From CAJCJE01 sp036494465 (GTDB taxonomy: Bacteria > Actinomycetota > Actinomycetes > Mycobacteriales > Pseudonocardiaceae), in NCBI GenBank assembly GCA_036494465.1, contig DASXOJ010000115.1:26181-90180 (forward strand): DNA of 64,000 nt. The letters are read 5' to 3'. Shown piece after piece: positions 1-8,337 of this stretch (positions are counted from its first letter, which is position 1; every line of letters starts with the position of its first letter). The notes below the pieces were generated by a model that worked only from the letters and a program-made list of their open reading frames with translations, was not told the DNA's origin and did not search any database. Both the position numbers and the translations under genes were made by a program.

Positions 1-1236
1 GGCACCGCCATGGCGGCGCTGCTGTTCGGCGACGTGAACCCGTCCGGCAAGCTGCCGGTGACCTTCCCGAAGAGCCTCTCCGACGTGCCCGCGTCGACCA
101 CCGCGCAGTGGCCCGGCCAGAACGGGCAGGTGCAGTACTCCGAAGGCGTGGACGTCGGTTACCGCTGGTACCAGGCGAAGAACATCGCGCCGCTGTTCCA
201 GTTCGGCTTCGGGCTGTCCTACACGAGTTTCGGTTTCTCGAACCTGCACGTGTCCGCGATGGGCGCGAACGGCACCGCGACGGTGACCGCGACCGTCACC
301 AACACCGGCAGCAAGGCGGGCGCGGATGTCGCCCAGCTCTACGTCGGCGATCCGGCGACCACCGGTGAACCGCCGTCGCAGCTCAAGGGTTTCCAGCGGG
401 TGAACCTGCAACCGGGCGCGAGCGGCACGGTCAGCTTCCCGGTGACGCTGCACGACCTCGCTTACTGGAACACCTCGTCGAACGGCTGGACCACGCCGAC
501 CGGCAACTACCAGATCATGGTCGGCGACTCGTCGACGCCGCAGCTGTCCGGCACCTTGTCGGTCACCTCGACCAGCGCCAACACGATCACCATGACCAAC
601 CCGGGCGGGATGAGCAGCATCGTCGGCGCGTCCGCCCCGCTGACCGTGACCGGCCACGACTCCGGGTCCGGCCAGACGCTGACCTACTCGGCAGGCGGCC
701 TGCCCGCCGGTCTGTCGATCAACGCGAGCAGTGGCGCGATCACCGGTTCGGCCAGCGCGGCGGGCAGCAGCACGGTGACGGTGACCGCGACCGACGGGAC
801 CGGGGCGAGCGGCAGCACCTCGTTCGTGTGGACGACCAGTAAGCAGACCACGACCGGACCGATCACCGCGGGCGTCGGCACCAACCTGTGCGTGGACATC
901 GCGGCGGCCAACACCGCCAACGGCACCGCGGTGCAGATCTACACCTGCAACGGAAGCGGCGCGCAATCGTGGACGGTCAACGGCAACGGCTCGCTCCAGG
1001 CGCTCGGCAAATGCCTGGACGTGAACGCGGCAGGCACCGCGAATGGCAGCAAGGTCCAGTTGTACGACTGCAACGCGACCGGGGCCCAGGTGTGGCAGGC
1101 GCAGTCCAACGGTTCGCTGGTCAACCCGGAATCGGGCCGCTGCCTTGACGATCCGGGCGCGACCACGACGATCGGCACCCAGTTGCAGATCTATGACTGC
1201 AACGGCTCGAACGCGCAGGTCTGGCACCTGCCGTGA
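1..1236 (+). CDS. GH3 beta-glucosidase, C-terminal part, with ricin-type lectin domain (5' partial)
   Basis: The reading frame is open at the left edge, so the N-terminal GH3 catalytic barrel lies outside the window. What remains starts with the end of the GH3 C domain (GDVNPSGKLPVTFPKS, GYRWYQ, FGFGLSY). A fibronectin III-like domain follows (about residues 65-185), then a short putative Ig-like linker (200-280), then a ricin B-type beta-trefoil (285-411) with repeated CLD/QIYDCNG/QxW units. The family hydrolyses terminal beta-glucosides; the lectin would bind polysaccharide. The enzyme is probably secreted, but its signal peptide is not visible. A strong hairpin follows the stop. Confidence 0.9.
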   Translation, partial: GTAMAALLFGDVNPSGKLPVTFPKSLSDVPASTTAQWPGQNGQVQYSEGVDVGYRWYQAKNIAPLFQFGFGLSYTSFGFSNLHVSAMGANGTATVTATVTNTGSKAGADVAQLYVGDPATTGEPPSQLKGFQRVNLQPGASGTVSFPVTLHDLAYWNTSSNGWTTPTGNYQIMVGDSSTPQLSGTLSVTSTSANTITMTNPGGMSSIVGASAPLTVTGHDSGSGQTLTYSAGGLPAGLSINASSGAITGSASAAGSSTVTVTATDGTGASGSTSFVWTTSKQTTTGPITAGVGTNLCVDIAAANTANGTAVQIYTCNGSGAQSWTVNGNGSLQALGKCLDVNAAGTANGSKVQLYDCNATGAQVWQAQSNGSLVNPESGRCLDDPGATTTIGTQLQIYDCNGSNAQVWHLP

Positions 1237-1267
1237 CGACTCCCTGAATCCGCCCTCCCGCGGCGGC

Positions 1268-1301
1268 CGGGCCCGGCACTCAACGACGAGCGCCGGGCCC
1301 G
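1268..1301 (+). terminator. Hairpin terminator after the GH3 gene
   Basis: Two 14-nt arms (1268-1281 and 1288-1301) pair with one internal mismatch around the loop AACGAC, 31 nt after the GH3 stop. There is no T-run, as is usual for actinomycete terminators. Confidence 0.6.
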
Positions 1302-1329
1302 ATGAGTTTCGCGCCTGGACGCGGTCTGT

Positions 1330-2010
1330 ATGGGTATGAACGGACTACCACCTGTTGTCGACAACGCGACCTGGCAGCGTGAACTCGACGAACTGCGCGC
1401 CAGGGAAAAGGCGGCGACCAGGGAACTCGACGCGATCGCCGCGGAGCGCCGCAAACTTCCCATGGTCGAACTGCCCGATTACACCCTGGAGGGCGAGGAC
1501 GGCCCGGTCCGGCTGGTGGACATCTTCGACGGCCACTCGCAGCTGATCGTCTACAACCACATGTGGTTCGCGGACGAGGACTGGCAGTGCCCCGGCTGCA
1601 CCGGGTTCACCTCGCAGTTCGTCCGACTGGAGTTCCTGCACAACTACGACGCGCGCTTCGTCATCGTCACCCAGGGACCGATCGAGCAGGCGCTGGCCTA
1701 CAAGAAGAAGGTCGGCAACACGATGGACTGGTACTCGACCGCGAACAGCACCTTCGGCGCGGACGTCGATGCGCCGGCAGGCGGCGGGTTCGGGGTGAAC
1801 GTGTTCCTGCGCGACGGCGACACCGTGTACCGGACCTGGCACACCGCCGGTCGCGGCACCGAACAGCTCAGCTACTCGTTCCCGCTGATCGACCTGCTGC
1901 CCTACGGTCGTCAGGAGCAGTGGCAGGACTCGCCGGAGGGCTGGCCGAAGCGGCCGACCTACAGCGGTTGGGCGTCCTCGCAGGACATCGCGGAGCTCTA
2001 CGGTCAGTAA
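1330..2010 (+). CDS. DUF899 family thioredoxin-like protein
   Basis: A 226-aa cytoplasmic protein of the DUF899 family, a thioredoxin-fold group of unknown substrate. An N-terminal coiled stretch rich in Glu and Arg (about 12-40) precedes the fold. The hallmark segments are visible: LIVYNHMW, a CPGC pair near residue 90 in the thioredoxin position, and the conserved D-W-Y-S region. Family members are usually annotated only as DUF899; a redox role is inferred from the CPGC pair. ATG at 1336 is an alternative start, and neither start has a clear ribosome binding site. The GNAT gene follows after 10 nt, so the two are probably co-transcribed. Confidence 0.85.
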   Translation: MGMNGLPPVVDNATWQRELDELRAREKAATRELDAIAAERRKLPMVELPDYTLEGEDGPVRLVDIFDGHSQLIVYNHMWFADEDWQCPGCTGFTSQFVRLEFLHNYDARFVIVTQGPIEQALAYKKKVGNTMDWYSTANSTFGADVDAPAGGGFGVNVFLRDGDTVYRTWHTAGRGTEQLSYSFPLIDLLPYGRQEQWQDSPEGWPKRPTYSGWASSQDIAELYGQ

Positions 2011-2020
2011 TAATGTCCGT

Positions 2021-2461
2021 ATGATCACGATCGGCAGAATCGGCGCGGCGGACCGGGCGGCCTGGGACACGTTGTTCACCGGATACAACGTGTTCTACGG
2101 CCGCACCCCGGACCAGGCATTCCTCGACCGCGCCTTGGCGCGCTTCGAACCGGACACCGACCTGCACGCGCTCGGCGCCAAACTCGACGGTGAACTCGTT
2201 GGCATCGCACACTTCTTCACGCATCCGAGCACAACGGGCCCGGACGTCTGCTATCTCCAGGACCTGTTCACCTCGACGGCGGCGCGCGGCAAGGGCGTCG
2301 GCCGAGCCTTGATCGAGGCGATCGCGGACTGGGCGCGCGAACGCGGCTGCGGCCGGGTCTACTGGCTGACCCACGAGGACAACACCACCGCGCGCCGCCT
2401 CTACGACCAGGTCGCGATCAACAAGGGGTTCATCCAGTACCAGATCCCGCTGGAGGGCTGA
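2021..2461 (+). CDS. GNAT family N-acetyltransferase
   Basis: A 146-aa GNAT-fold acetyltransferase. The acetyl-CoA binding motif A is present (LQDLFTSTAARGKGVGRALI, with the R-G-K-G-V-G loop near residue 97), followed by motif B with W-L-T-H-E-D-N-T and the final A-R-R-L-Y-D helix. The substrate is not predictable; members acetylate small amines, antibiotics or protein N-termini. It lies 10 nt after the DUF899 gene. Its last codons and stop are inside a perfect 12-bp hairpin. Confidence 0.88.
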   Translation: MITIGRIGAADRAAWDTLFTGYNVFYGRTPDQAFLDRALARFEPDTDLHALGAKLDGELVGIAHFFTHPSTTGPDVCYLQDLFTSTAARGKGVGRALIEAIADWARERGCGRVYWLTHEDNTTARRLYDQVAINKGFIQYQIPLEG

Positions 2462-2473
2462 CCCTCCAGCGGG
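2446..2473. terminator. Perfect 12-bp hairpin between convergent genes
   Basis: CCCGCTGGAGGG (2446-2457) and CCCTCCAGCGGG (2462-2473) pair perfectly around CTGA, which contains the GNAT stop codon. A third segment, 2485-2495, is an exact 11-nt complement of 2459-2469, so a second mutually exclusive hairpin is possible. The position between convergent genes suggests a bidirectional terminator. Confidence 0.7.
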
Positions 2474-2481
2474 ACCAGGAG

Positions 2482-4638
2482 CTACTGGAGGGTCAACGCG
2501 AACACGTGGATCTCCTGCGCGTTCGGCAACGTCACCGTGGCGACCGTCTTGCCGGGCGTGACCGGCACGGTGTTGTAGAAGACGTAGTAGTCGTTGCCGA
2601 AGTTGGCCGGACCGGTCGGCGTGTCCCGGTGATCGGTGGTGATCGCGGGTTCCGCGCCGTAGGCGGTCGTGCCTTCACAACACCAGTTCGGGAAACCGAG
2701 GTTCGCCGTGCTGGTGCTGCCGTCGGTGTAGGTGATCGTCACCGGCGCACTGGTCGCGCCCGCCTCGGCACCGAGGAAGGCGACCGAGTTGCCGGTGCCG
2801 GGCAGCTTGATGATCTGACCCGAGGTGATCACGTTGTCGTTGGTGCCCGAAGCCGCGCCCGGCCAGCTGAACGACGCGCCCTTGTGCGTGATCGTCCCAC
2901 CTGGACTCGCGCCCGCCGTGGCCAGCGCCTGCGCGGAATAGCTGTCGCCGCCACCGTCGAAGTTGCCGGGCGTGGTGTTCGACTCGTCGGTGATGGCGAC
3001 GTTGTTGAACGCCTGCGCCAGGTTGTCGTAGGGCGTGTTGGTGATCCGGGTCTGCGTCGCGCTGGATGAGCCCTTGTTCAGGAACCATCGGTAGGACGCG
3101 GTCGCGGTCAGCGTGTTGGTGGCCTGACCGGGTGGCGGCGGGGGAGCGGACACGGTGAACGTGGTGCTCGCCGAGTGTCCGGGAAGGACGGTCGGCAGCG
3201 TCTTGCTGGCCGGGCTGACCGTCCAGCCGCTCGGCGCGGCCAGACCAACGGACACGTTGCTCAGCGGCAGGATCCCGTTGTCCGCCACGGTCACCGTGGC
3301 CGGGTTGCTGCCGGTGACGCTGACCGCCACCGACGGCGCGGCGAGCGGCGAACCGAATTTGCTGATCCGGTACATGACCGAACCGTGCGGCGGCACGTTC
3401 GCCGAGATCGTGCCGTTGCTGGTGGTCTGCTGCTTGCTCACCAGGTCCTTGAGACCGTAGCTCCCGGGGCCGGTGAAGCCCGCTGTCCTGGCGGAGGTGG
3501 TGATGGTCTGCGCGGTGTCGCCCTTGTTGAACAGCACAACAGCCCGGTCACCGTTCGCCAGCGGCCGGGAGAGCACGTCGTAACCGTTGCCGGACTGGAC
3601 GATCGTGGCCTGCTTGCCCAGCGGATCCTGGTCGACCGCGATGACGTCCTTGTTCTTCACCACGTTCAGCTCGGCCGGGGTCAGCTTGCTCAGCGTGGTG
3701 GACAGCAGCAGCGGCGACGCGAGCTCGGACCAGACGTCGAACTGGCTCTGTTCCTCGGTGAGGTTCAGTCCGCCGTTGCCGATCTCCAGCATGTCCGCGT
3801 CGTTCCAGTGTCCGGGACCGGCGTACGCGGCGAGCCCTGGCGTGTTGTCCTCGGTGTAGTTCTCCAGCACGCTCGCCCAGTTGTCGGCGATGTCGCTGCC
3901 GTAGCGCCACAGGTTCCCGTTCTGCGCGATCCAGCTCATGATGTTGTTGAAGTCGTCGCCGGAACAGCAGTAGTAGGCGGGCGCGGACTCGGAGAAGATC
4001 ATCGGGCGCTTGGTGTTCAGCAGCGCCTGCGACGCGTCGTGGTAGACGATCTGCGCGACCTGACCGGGCGTTTTGCCCGGATACTGATCAAGTGGCTGGT
4101 AGCAGTAGTCCAGCTTGAGGTAGTCGACACCCCAGGACGCGTACTGGTCGGCGTCGGTCTGGAAGTTCCCGTAGCTACCGGCCGCGCCCTGACAGGTTTG
4201 GTAGCCCGCGTCCTCGTAGATGCCGAACTTCAGGCCCTTGTCGTGGAGGTAGTCACCGAGCCACTTCATGCCGTTCGGGAACAGGTCGGTGTCGACCTGG
4301 AGATTTCCGTTGGCGTCGCGGTCTTTCCGCATCCAGCAGTCGTCGATGTTGACGTAGTTGTAGCCGAGCTTGTTCAGGCCCAGCTTGACCAGTTCGTCCG
4401 CGGTGTTGGTGAACAGTTGCTGGTTGATGTCGCACTCGAACCCGGCCCAGTCGTTGAAGCCCATCGGCGGGGTCTTGGCCAGGCCGTTGTAGTCGCCGAC
4501 GTGTGGCGGCGGGGGAGGCAGTGGGGTGTCTGCGTTGGCGGAGCCCTGGCCGAGACCGACGAAGGTGAGGGTCGCGGCGGTCACCGAGGTCAGGGCAGCG
4601 GTCAGGGCGGTGCGTAACAAGCGTCGTTGGTGCGGCAC
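2482..4638 (-). CDS. Secreted GH27 alpha-galactosidase / probable alpha-N-acetylgalactosaminidase
   Basis: A 718-aa secreted retaining glycosidase. A twin-Arg-containing Sec-type signal peptide ends near GSANA. The GH27 barrel starts at P-P-M-G-F-N-D-W-A. The nucleophile is the Asp of YLKLDYCY (about residue 177) and the acid/base is the second Asp of WNDADMLEIGN (about 282). A NEW3-type beta domain (about 430-520) and a C-terminal galactose-binding-like domain follow. The specificity loop reads SESAPAY (about 216-222). In human enzymes this position is SCEWPLY for alpha-galactosidase and SCSWPAY for alpha-N-acetylgalactosaminidase, so the Ser/Ala pair points to GalNAc. GTG at 4638 is chosen because AGGAG sits 5 nt upstream; a longer ATG start at 4674 lacks a ribosome binding site. 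Confidence 0.85.
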   Translation of the reverse strand: MPHQRRLLRTALTAALTSVTAATLTFVGLGQGSANADTPLPPPPPHVGDYNGLAKTPPMGFNDWAGFECDINQQLFTNTADELVKLGLNKLGYNYVNIDDCWMRKDRDANGNLQVDTDLFPNGMKWLGDYLHDKGLKFGIYEDAGYQTCQGAAGSYGNFQTDADQYASWGVDYLKLDYCYQPLDQYPGKTPGQVAQIVYHDASQALLNTKRPMIFSESAPAYYCCSGDDFNNIMSWIAQNGNLWRYGSDIADNWASVLENYTEDNTPGLAAYAGPGHWNDADMLEIGNGGLNLTEEQSQFDVWSELASPLLLSTTLSKLTPAELNVVKNKDVIAVDQDPLGKQATIVQSGNGYDVLSRPLANGDRAVVLFNKGDTAQTITTSARTAGFTGPGSYGLKDLVSKQQTTSNGTISANVPPHGSVMYRISKFGSPLAAPSVAVSVTGSNPATVTVADNGILPLSNVSVGLAAPSGWTVSPASKTLPTVLPGHSASTTFTVSAPPPPPGQATNTLTATASYRWFLNKGSSSATQTRITNTPYDNLAQAFNNVAITDESNTTPGNFDGGGDSYSAQALATAGASPGGTITHKGASFSWPGAASGTNDNVITSGQIIKLPGTGNSVAFLGAEAGATSAPVTITYTDGSTSTANLGFPNWCCEGTTAYGAEPAITTDHRDTPTGPANFGNDYYVFYNTVPVTPGKTVATVTLPNAQEIHVFALTLQ

Positions 4639-4667
4639 GAGCACTCCTGATCGATAGTGCGAACGTA

Positions 4668-4687
4668 TGCGCAAAACTGCGTGCTTT
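4668..4687 (-). promoter_or_regulatory. Candidate DeoR-type direct-repeat operator (GH27 promoter)
   Basis: TGCGCAAAAC and TGCGTGCTTT lie head to tail with a 10-bp period, 30 nt upstream of the GH27 start. The same pattern recurs at 11049-11068 and, more weakly, at 5606-5625. Direct repeats of this spacing are typical of DeoR-family operators. Confidence 0.55.
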
Positions 4688-4779
4688 GAGGCAAATTAGA
4701 ACGCGAATGTGCGCAGGTCAAGTCCGACCAGCGGAAATTCAGGCGATCGGGACAACTCGCTCGTGGCAATCTCGTCGAC

Positions 4780-5601
4780 ATGGACGACTACCTCACCGTC
4801 AACCGCGAGAACTGGGACCAGCGAGCGCCCGCACATGCGGCGTCGCCCGGCTACGAGGTCGACCGATTCGTGTCCGACCCGACCTTTTTGTCAAAAGTCG
4901 TGCAATTCGACGTGCCGAGGCTCGGTGATCTCACCGGACTGCGCGGCGTGCACCTGCAATGCCACATCGGCACCGACACACTGTCACTGGCCAGGCTGGG
5001 CGCGCGAATGAGCGGACTGGACTTCTCCGGCGCGTCGATCGAGCAGGCGCGCGCACTCGCCGAGCGCACCAGCACCCCGATCGACTACCACGTCGCGCCC
5101 GTCTACGACGCCGTCGAGGTGCTCGGCGCGGCAGCCTACGACCTGGTCTTCACCGGAATCGGCGCGTTGGGTTGGCTACCGGACATCCGTCGCTGGGCCA
5201 GCGTGGTCGGCGGCCTGCTCAAACCGGGCGGGCGGCTGTTCATCCGCGAAGGGCATCCGATGCTGTGGACGCTGGACGAGACCGTCGACCCCGCGGTTCC
5301 GCGGTACTCGTATTTCGAGCAGGAAGAACCGCTCGTCTGGAACGAGCCCGGCACCTACGTCGAGACCGCCGAGCAACTCCCGCCGAGCACGACGCACGAG
5401 TGGAACCACGGCATGGCCGAGATCATCACCGCCCTGATGGACGCCGGTCTGCGGCTGACCCAGTTCGTCGAGCACAACAGCGTCCCGTGGAACGCGATCC
5501 CCGGCCAGATGACCCAGTTCGGCGACCTCAAGGAGTGGCGCCTGACCAGCGATCCCGACCGTTTGGCGGCCAGCTACACCATCCAGGCAATCAAGTCGTG
5601 A
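4780..5601 (+). CDS. Class I SAM-dependent methyltransferase
   Basis: A 273-aa Rossmann-fold methyltransferase. Motif I is GVHLQCHIGTDTLSLARLGA (about residues 57-76), followed by the acidic loop S-G-L-D-F-S (motif II) and the motif IV-like F-T-G-I-G-A-L-G-W-L. A W-N-H-G segment and the C-terminal part resemble methyltransferase domain-25/11 proteins. The target is unknown. The gene stands alone; the DeoR operator candidate begins 4 nt after its stop. No Shine-Dalgarno sequence precedes the ATG. Confidence 0.85.
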   Translation: MDDYLTVNRENWDQRAPAHAASPGYEVDRFVSDPTFLSKVVQFDVPRLGDLTGLRGVHLQCHIGTDTLSLARLGARMSGLDFSGASIEQARALAERTSTPIDYHVAPVYDAVEVLGAAAYDLVFTGIGALGWLPDIRRWASVVGGLLKPGGRLFIREGHPMLWTLDETVDPAVPRYSYFEQEEPLVWNEPGTYVETAEQLPPSTTHEWNHGMAEIITALMDAGLRLTQFVEHNSVPWNAIPGQMTQFGDLKEWRLTSDPDRLAASYTIQAIKS

Positions 5602-5605
5602 ACTA

Positions 5606-5625
5606 TGCGCAATACTTGCTCCCAA
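5606..5625 (+). promoter_or_regulatory. Weak copy of the DeoR-type operator upstream of the DeoR gene
   Basis: TGCGCAATAC matches the first half of the two other sites; the second half (TTGCTCCCAA) is degenerate. It is 28 nt upstream of the DeoR start, consistent with autoregulation. Confidence 0.4.
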
Positions 5626-5653
5626 CGTGCACCATGACTGAGCGGAGCAAGCA

Positions 5654-6439
5654 GTGGACCGGTATGAACGACTCAGCACCCTGCTGGAACTGCTCGGTCA
5701 GCGCGGCAAGGTCGACGTGGACGACCTCGCGGAGGAAATGGCGGTGTCCGCCGCGACCATCCGCCGCGACCTCGATCACCTTGCCGCGCAACAACTGCTG
5801 ACCAGGACCAGGGGCGGCGCGGTCGCGCACAACGTCACCTACGACCTGCCGCTGCGCTATAAGACGGTGCGCAGGGCGCCGGAGAAGGAGCGGATCGCTC
5901 GCGCGGCGGCAGGCTTGGCCGCGCGCGGCGCGGTGATCGGCCTCAACGGCGGCACCACGACCACTGAGGTCGCGCGCAGTCTGGTCGTCCGGCCGGACCT
6001 CAACGCGTCCGGCGACGAGCCGGGCCTGACCATCGTGACCAACGCGCTCAACATCGCCAACGAGCTCGTCGTCCGGCCGACGGTCAAGGTCGTGGTCACC
6101 GGCGGCGTCGCCCGGCCGCAGTCCTTCGAGCTGACCGGTCCGCTGGGCACCAGGATCCTGGACGAGATCACCCTGGACATCGTCTTCCTCGGTGCGGACG
6201 CGATCGACCCTGCGCAGGGGGCGTTCGCGCACAACGAGGGTGAGGCGAGCATCAACCGGCTGATGGCGGCCCGTGCCCGGCAGGTGGTGGTGGTCGCAGA
6301 CTCGACCAAGCTCGGTCGGCACGCTTTCGCGCAGATCTGCCCGACGACGACCATTGATGTGCTGATCACCGACTCGGACGCGCCGCAGGACATGGTGCGG
6401 ATGCTGGAAAGCGAAGGCGTGACAGTGAAGACGGTCTGA
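5654..6439 (+). CDS. DeoR/GlpR-family transcriptional regulator
   Basis: A 261-aa repressor of sugar or amino-sugar catabolism. The N-terminal winged HTH (about 3-57) has the DeoR signature VSAATIRRDLDHLAAQQLL. The C-terminal DeoR sensor domain (about 75-240) has the sugar-phosphate binding G-L-N-G-G-T-T-T-T-E and the F-L-G-A-D-A-I-D stretch. The GTG start has only a weak upstream purine stretch. Its promoter carries a weak copy of a repeat also found upstream of the GH27 and SIS/ABC genes, so it is the best candidate to control them; the effector is probably a phosphosugar. Confidence 0.92.
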   Translation: MDRYERLSTLLELLGQRGKVDVDDLAEEMAVSAATIRRDLDHLAAQQLLTRTRGGAVAHNVTYDLPLRYKTVRRAPEKERIARAAAGLAARGAVIGLNGGTTTTEVARSLVVRPDLNASGDEPGLTIVTNALNIANELVVRPTVKVVVTGGVARPQSFELTGPLGTRILDEITLDIVFLGADAIDPAQGAFAHNEGEASINRLMAARARQVVVVADSTKLGRHAFAQICPTTTIDVLITDSDAPQDMVRMLESEGVTVKTV

Positions 6440-6453
6440 CGCAGGCCCGGCTG

Positions 6454-6482
6454 CCGGCCTCCGGGATGAACCCGTCGGCCGG
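6454..6482 (+). terminator. Hairpin after the DeoR gene
   Basis: Twelve-nt arms at 6454-6465 and 6471-6482 pair except for a 2-bp internal loop, around the loop ATGAA, 14 nt after the DeoR stop. Confidence 0.5.
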
Positions 6483-6496
6483 GGAGGGGGTGCAGC

Positions 6497-6654
6497 ATGG
6501 GCCGATTACGCGATGACCGTCAGAACTCGGTCGCGCTCGCCGAACCGCTCGACACGATGTACGCCATTGCCGACTCTCCCTTGGTTGCGCCCGGCCGGTA
6601 GCGGACGTGTACCGGCTCAACTGGGCTGGGAAGATCATGGCGCAGCTCGATTAA
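6497..6654 (+). pseudogene. Frameshifted small gene or gene remnant, unknown family
   Basis: An ATG at 6497 follows a purine-rich GGGGAGGGGG stretch and reads 34 codons (including EPLDTMYAIADSPLVAPGR) to a TAG at 6599-6601. In the next frame the sequence continues VADVYRLNWAGKIMAQLD to a TAA at 6652-6654. The joined product would be about 52 aa and reads like one protein, so one indel seems to have split it. I cannot name the family. It may be the tail of a decayed larger enzyme, or a sequencing error in an intact small gene. Confidence 0.4.
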
Positions 6655-6725
6655 TTTTCGTTCAATGCCGGTTCGGCCGATCGAGGGTGACGCCGTGGTG
6701 ACGGCCGCGCGCTGAGATTCGAGGC

Positions 6726-8294
6726 ATGGAGCACGCCAGGCCGGCCCGTCGAGCCGCTGACCATGATCGCGTTCCGGACATCGTGCCCGAGGTGCTGCGC
6801 GACTCCGGCCAACCGCTGGACCAGGCGGTCACGCGGCGGGCCGAAGCCGAACTCGGTGGCGATTTCAGCCGGGTCCGGGTGCACGCCGACGACAGGGCAG
6901 CGGCGTCCGCGCGGGCGATCGGCGCGACCGCCTACACCCTCGGCAGGGACATCGTCTTCGACGCGGGCCGCTACGCCCCCGGCACCAGCGCGGGCGAGGA
7001 CCTCCTGCGCCACGAACTCACCCACGTTCAGCAGGCGCCGCACAGCGCGACCGGCCCGTTGCGGCTCGGCGGCCCGGGCGATCTGGCCGAGCACCAGACC
7101 GACCTGGTGGATGCGGGCAACGTCATCCGCCGCCAACCCACCTCGTCCGAGGAGTTGACGCCGAGGGAGATCATGGACCGGTTCGTGCACTCCACCTCCA
7201 CCGCCGACTTCACGCTCCGGCTCGGCCTCGGACCGGTCCGCGACGACGTGCTCTACGCCTACCTGCGACGCAAGGGTTTCGGGCCCCGGCAGGACGAGTT
7301 CAAGAACATGCCGCACGCCGACGTCGGACGACCGGGGGACGAGATCGTCGGCAGGATCGTCCAGCGGGAGTCGCCGGACGGGATGGGGTTCGTCGGGACC
7401 TACGAACGCGGGACCGCGCGCGAACTGGATCAGCGCCAGGCCGACGCGAACGAGCAGACCCAGTTGATGCTCATCGCCAACTTCATGACCATCCTGGCCG
7501 GCACGCACATCGACACGATCACGCCCGGCCCGGCGACCCCGGAGCTGGTAGCGGAAGCCATGCCCAATCCGCGATCCGCGGCAGGCAAGCGGATGGCGAC
7601 GATGCTCGGGCCAGAGCCGGGGCTCCGCCCGATCGCGGGCGCGAACGAGGTGACGCAGGCGCGCGAACTCGGGGTATCGCATCCTCGCCTGCTGGCGGAG
7701 TACGAACAGCTCGCGAACGCCAAGCTCCCGAACATCATCCGCGACGCGACCGAGGGCGAGCGCTCGACCGCCAACCGGCGGGAACTGACCCGGCTCCGCG
7801 CCGAGTTCCAGGATCTGATGAACCAGGTGGGCGGCGCGCCGACATTGACCGCGCGGCAACGCGTCGACGCCGAGCGCATCCTGAACAAGGCGCGCCCGCT
7901 GGGTCGCGCCCAGTACGCCAACCTGCGCACCAAGATCAACCAGCGGTTGCGGGCTGATCCGCAGCTCAAGGAGATCGCCGACCGGTTGATCAGGATGGGC
8001 GACGCAGCAGACGACCAGCGCGGCGCGTTGCAGGTACTGGTCAACGACCCCAGAACCGGTGCGACCAGCTACGAGCCGCTCAACCTGGAGCACAAGATCC
8101 GCGAGACCGACAACCCGTGGGCCACCAAGTCACCCGGCAACCTGGTGGTGTCGGACGCGCCGCAGAACCAGCAGTACCTGGAGAGCCTGCGTGAACTCGG
8201 CTCCATCTGGCCCAGCGGCGATCAGGTCGAGGATTTCGTGGTCCGCCACCAACTCAACAACGAGGACGTCAACTTCCGGCCGGGGAGCCGCTGA
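6726..8294 (+). CDS. eCIS core-domain (DUF4157) protein with a C-terminal putative toxin region
   Basis: A 522-aa protein. Residues about 20-105 form the DUF4157 domain found in proteins associated with extracellular contractile injection systems: FSRVRVHADDRAA, YTLGRDIVF, and the metalloprotease-like HELTH (96-100) followed by VQQ. A long helical middle region follows. The C-terminus (about 440-522) has LEHKI followed by P-G-N-L-V-V, loosely resembling HNH-type nuclease motifs, so it may be a polymorphic toxin; this is inference. No sheath, tube, baseplate or AAA gene lies in the window, so it would be an orphan effector or a stand-alone protein. A TTG-initiated membrane-protein gene begins 43 nt downstream. 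Confidence 0.8.
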   Translation: MEHARPARRAADHDRVPDIVPEVLRDSGQPLDQAVTRRAEAELGGDFSRVRVHADDRAAASARAIGATAYTLGRDIVFDAGRYAPGTSAGEDLLRHELTHVQQAPHSATGPLRLGGPGDLAEHQTDLVDAGNVIRRQPTSSEELTPREIMDRFVHSTSTADFTLRLGLGPVRDDVLYAYLRRKGFGPRQDEFKNMPHADVGRPGDEIVGRIVQRESPDGMGFVGTYERGTARELDQRQADANEQTQLMLIANFMTILAGTHIDTITPGPATPELVAEAMPNPRSAAGKRMATMLGPEPGLRPIAGANEVTQARELGVSHPRLLAEYEQLANAKLPNIIRDATEGERSTANRRELTRLRAEFQDLMNQVGGAPTLTARQRVDAERILNKARPLGRAQYANLRTKINQRLRADPQLKEIADRLIRMGDAADDQRGALQVLVNDPRTGATSYEPLNLEHKIRETDNPWATKSPGNLVVSDAPQNQQYLESLRELGSIWPSGDQVEDFVVRHQLNNEDVNFRPGSR

Positions 8295-8337
8295 CGATAC
8301 GTTGCACCCGCCGGCGATCAGAGCACGGGAGCACACC

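Noticed and set aside
2506..4617. Long plus-strand open frames opposite the GH27 gene
   Set aside because: Arg/Val/Gly-rich composition with no domain; they are antisense shadows of a clear GH27 reading frame in high-GC DNA.
6513..6701. 62-codon plus-strand ORF
   Set aside because: Its frame is inconsistent with the conserved-looking peptide segments at 6497-6654, and its composition is Arg/Pro-rich.
6651..8093. 480-codon minus-strand frame opposite the DUF4157 gene
   Set aside because: No recognisable protein motif; the plus strand encodes a clear DUF4157 domain with HELTH.
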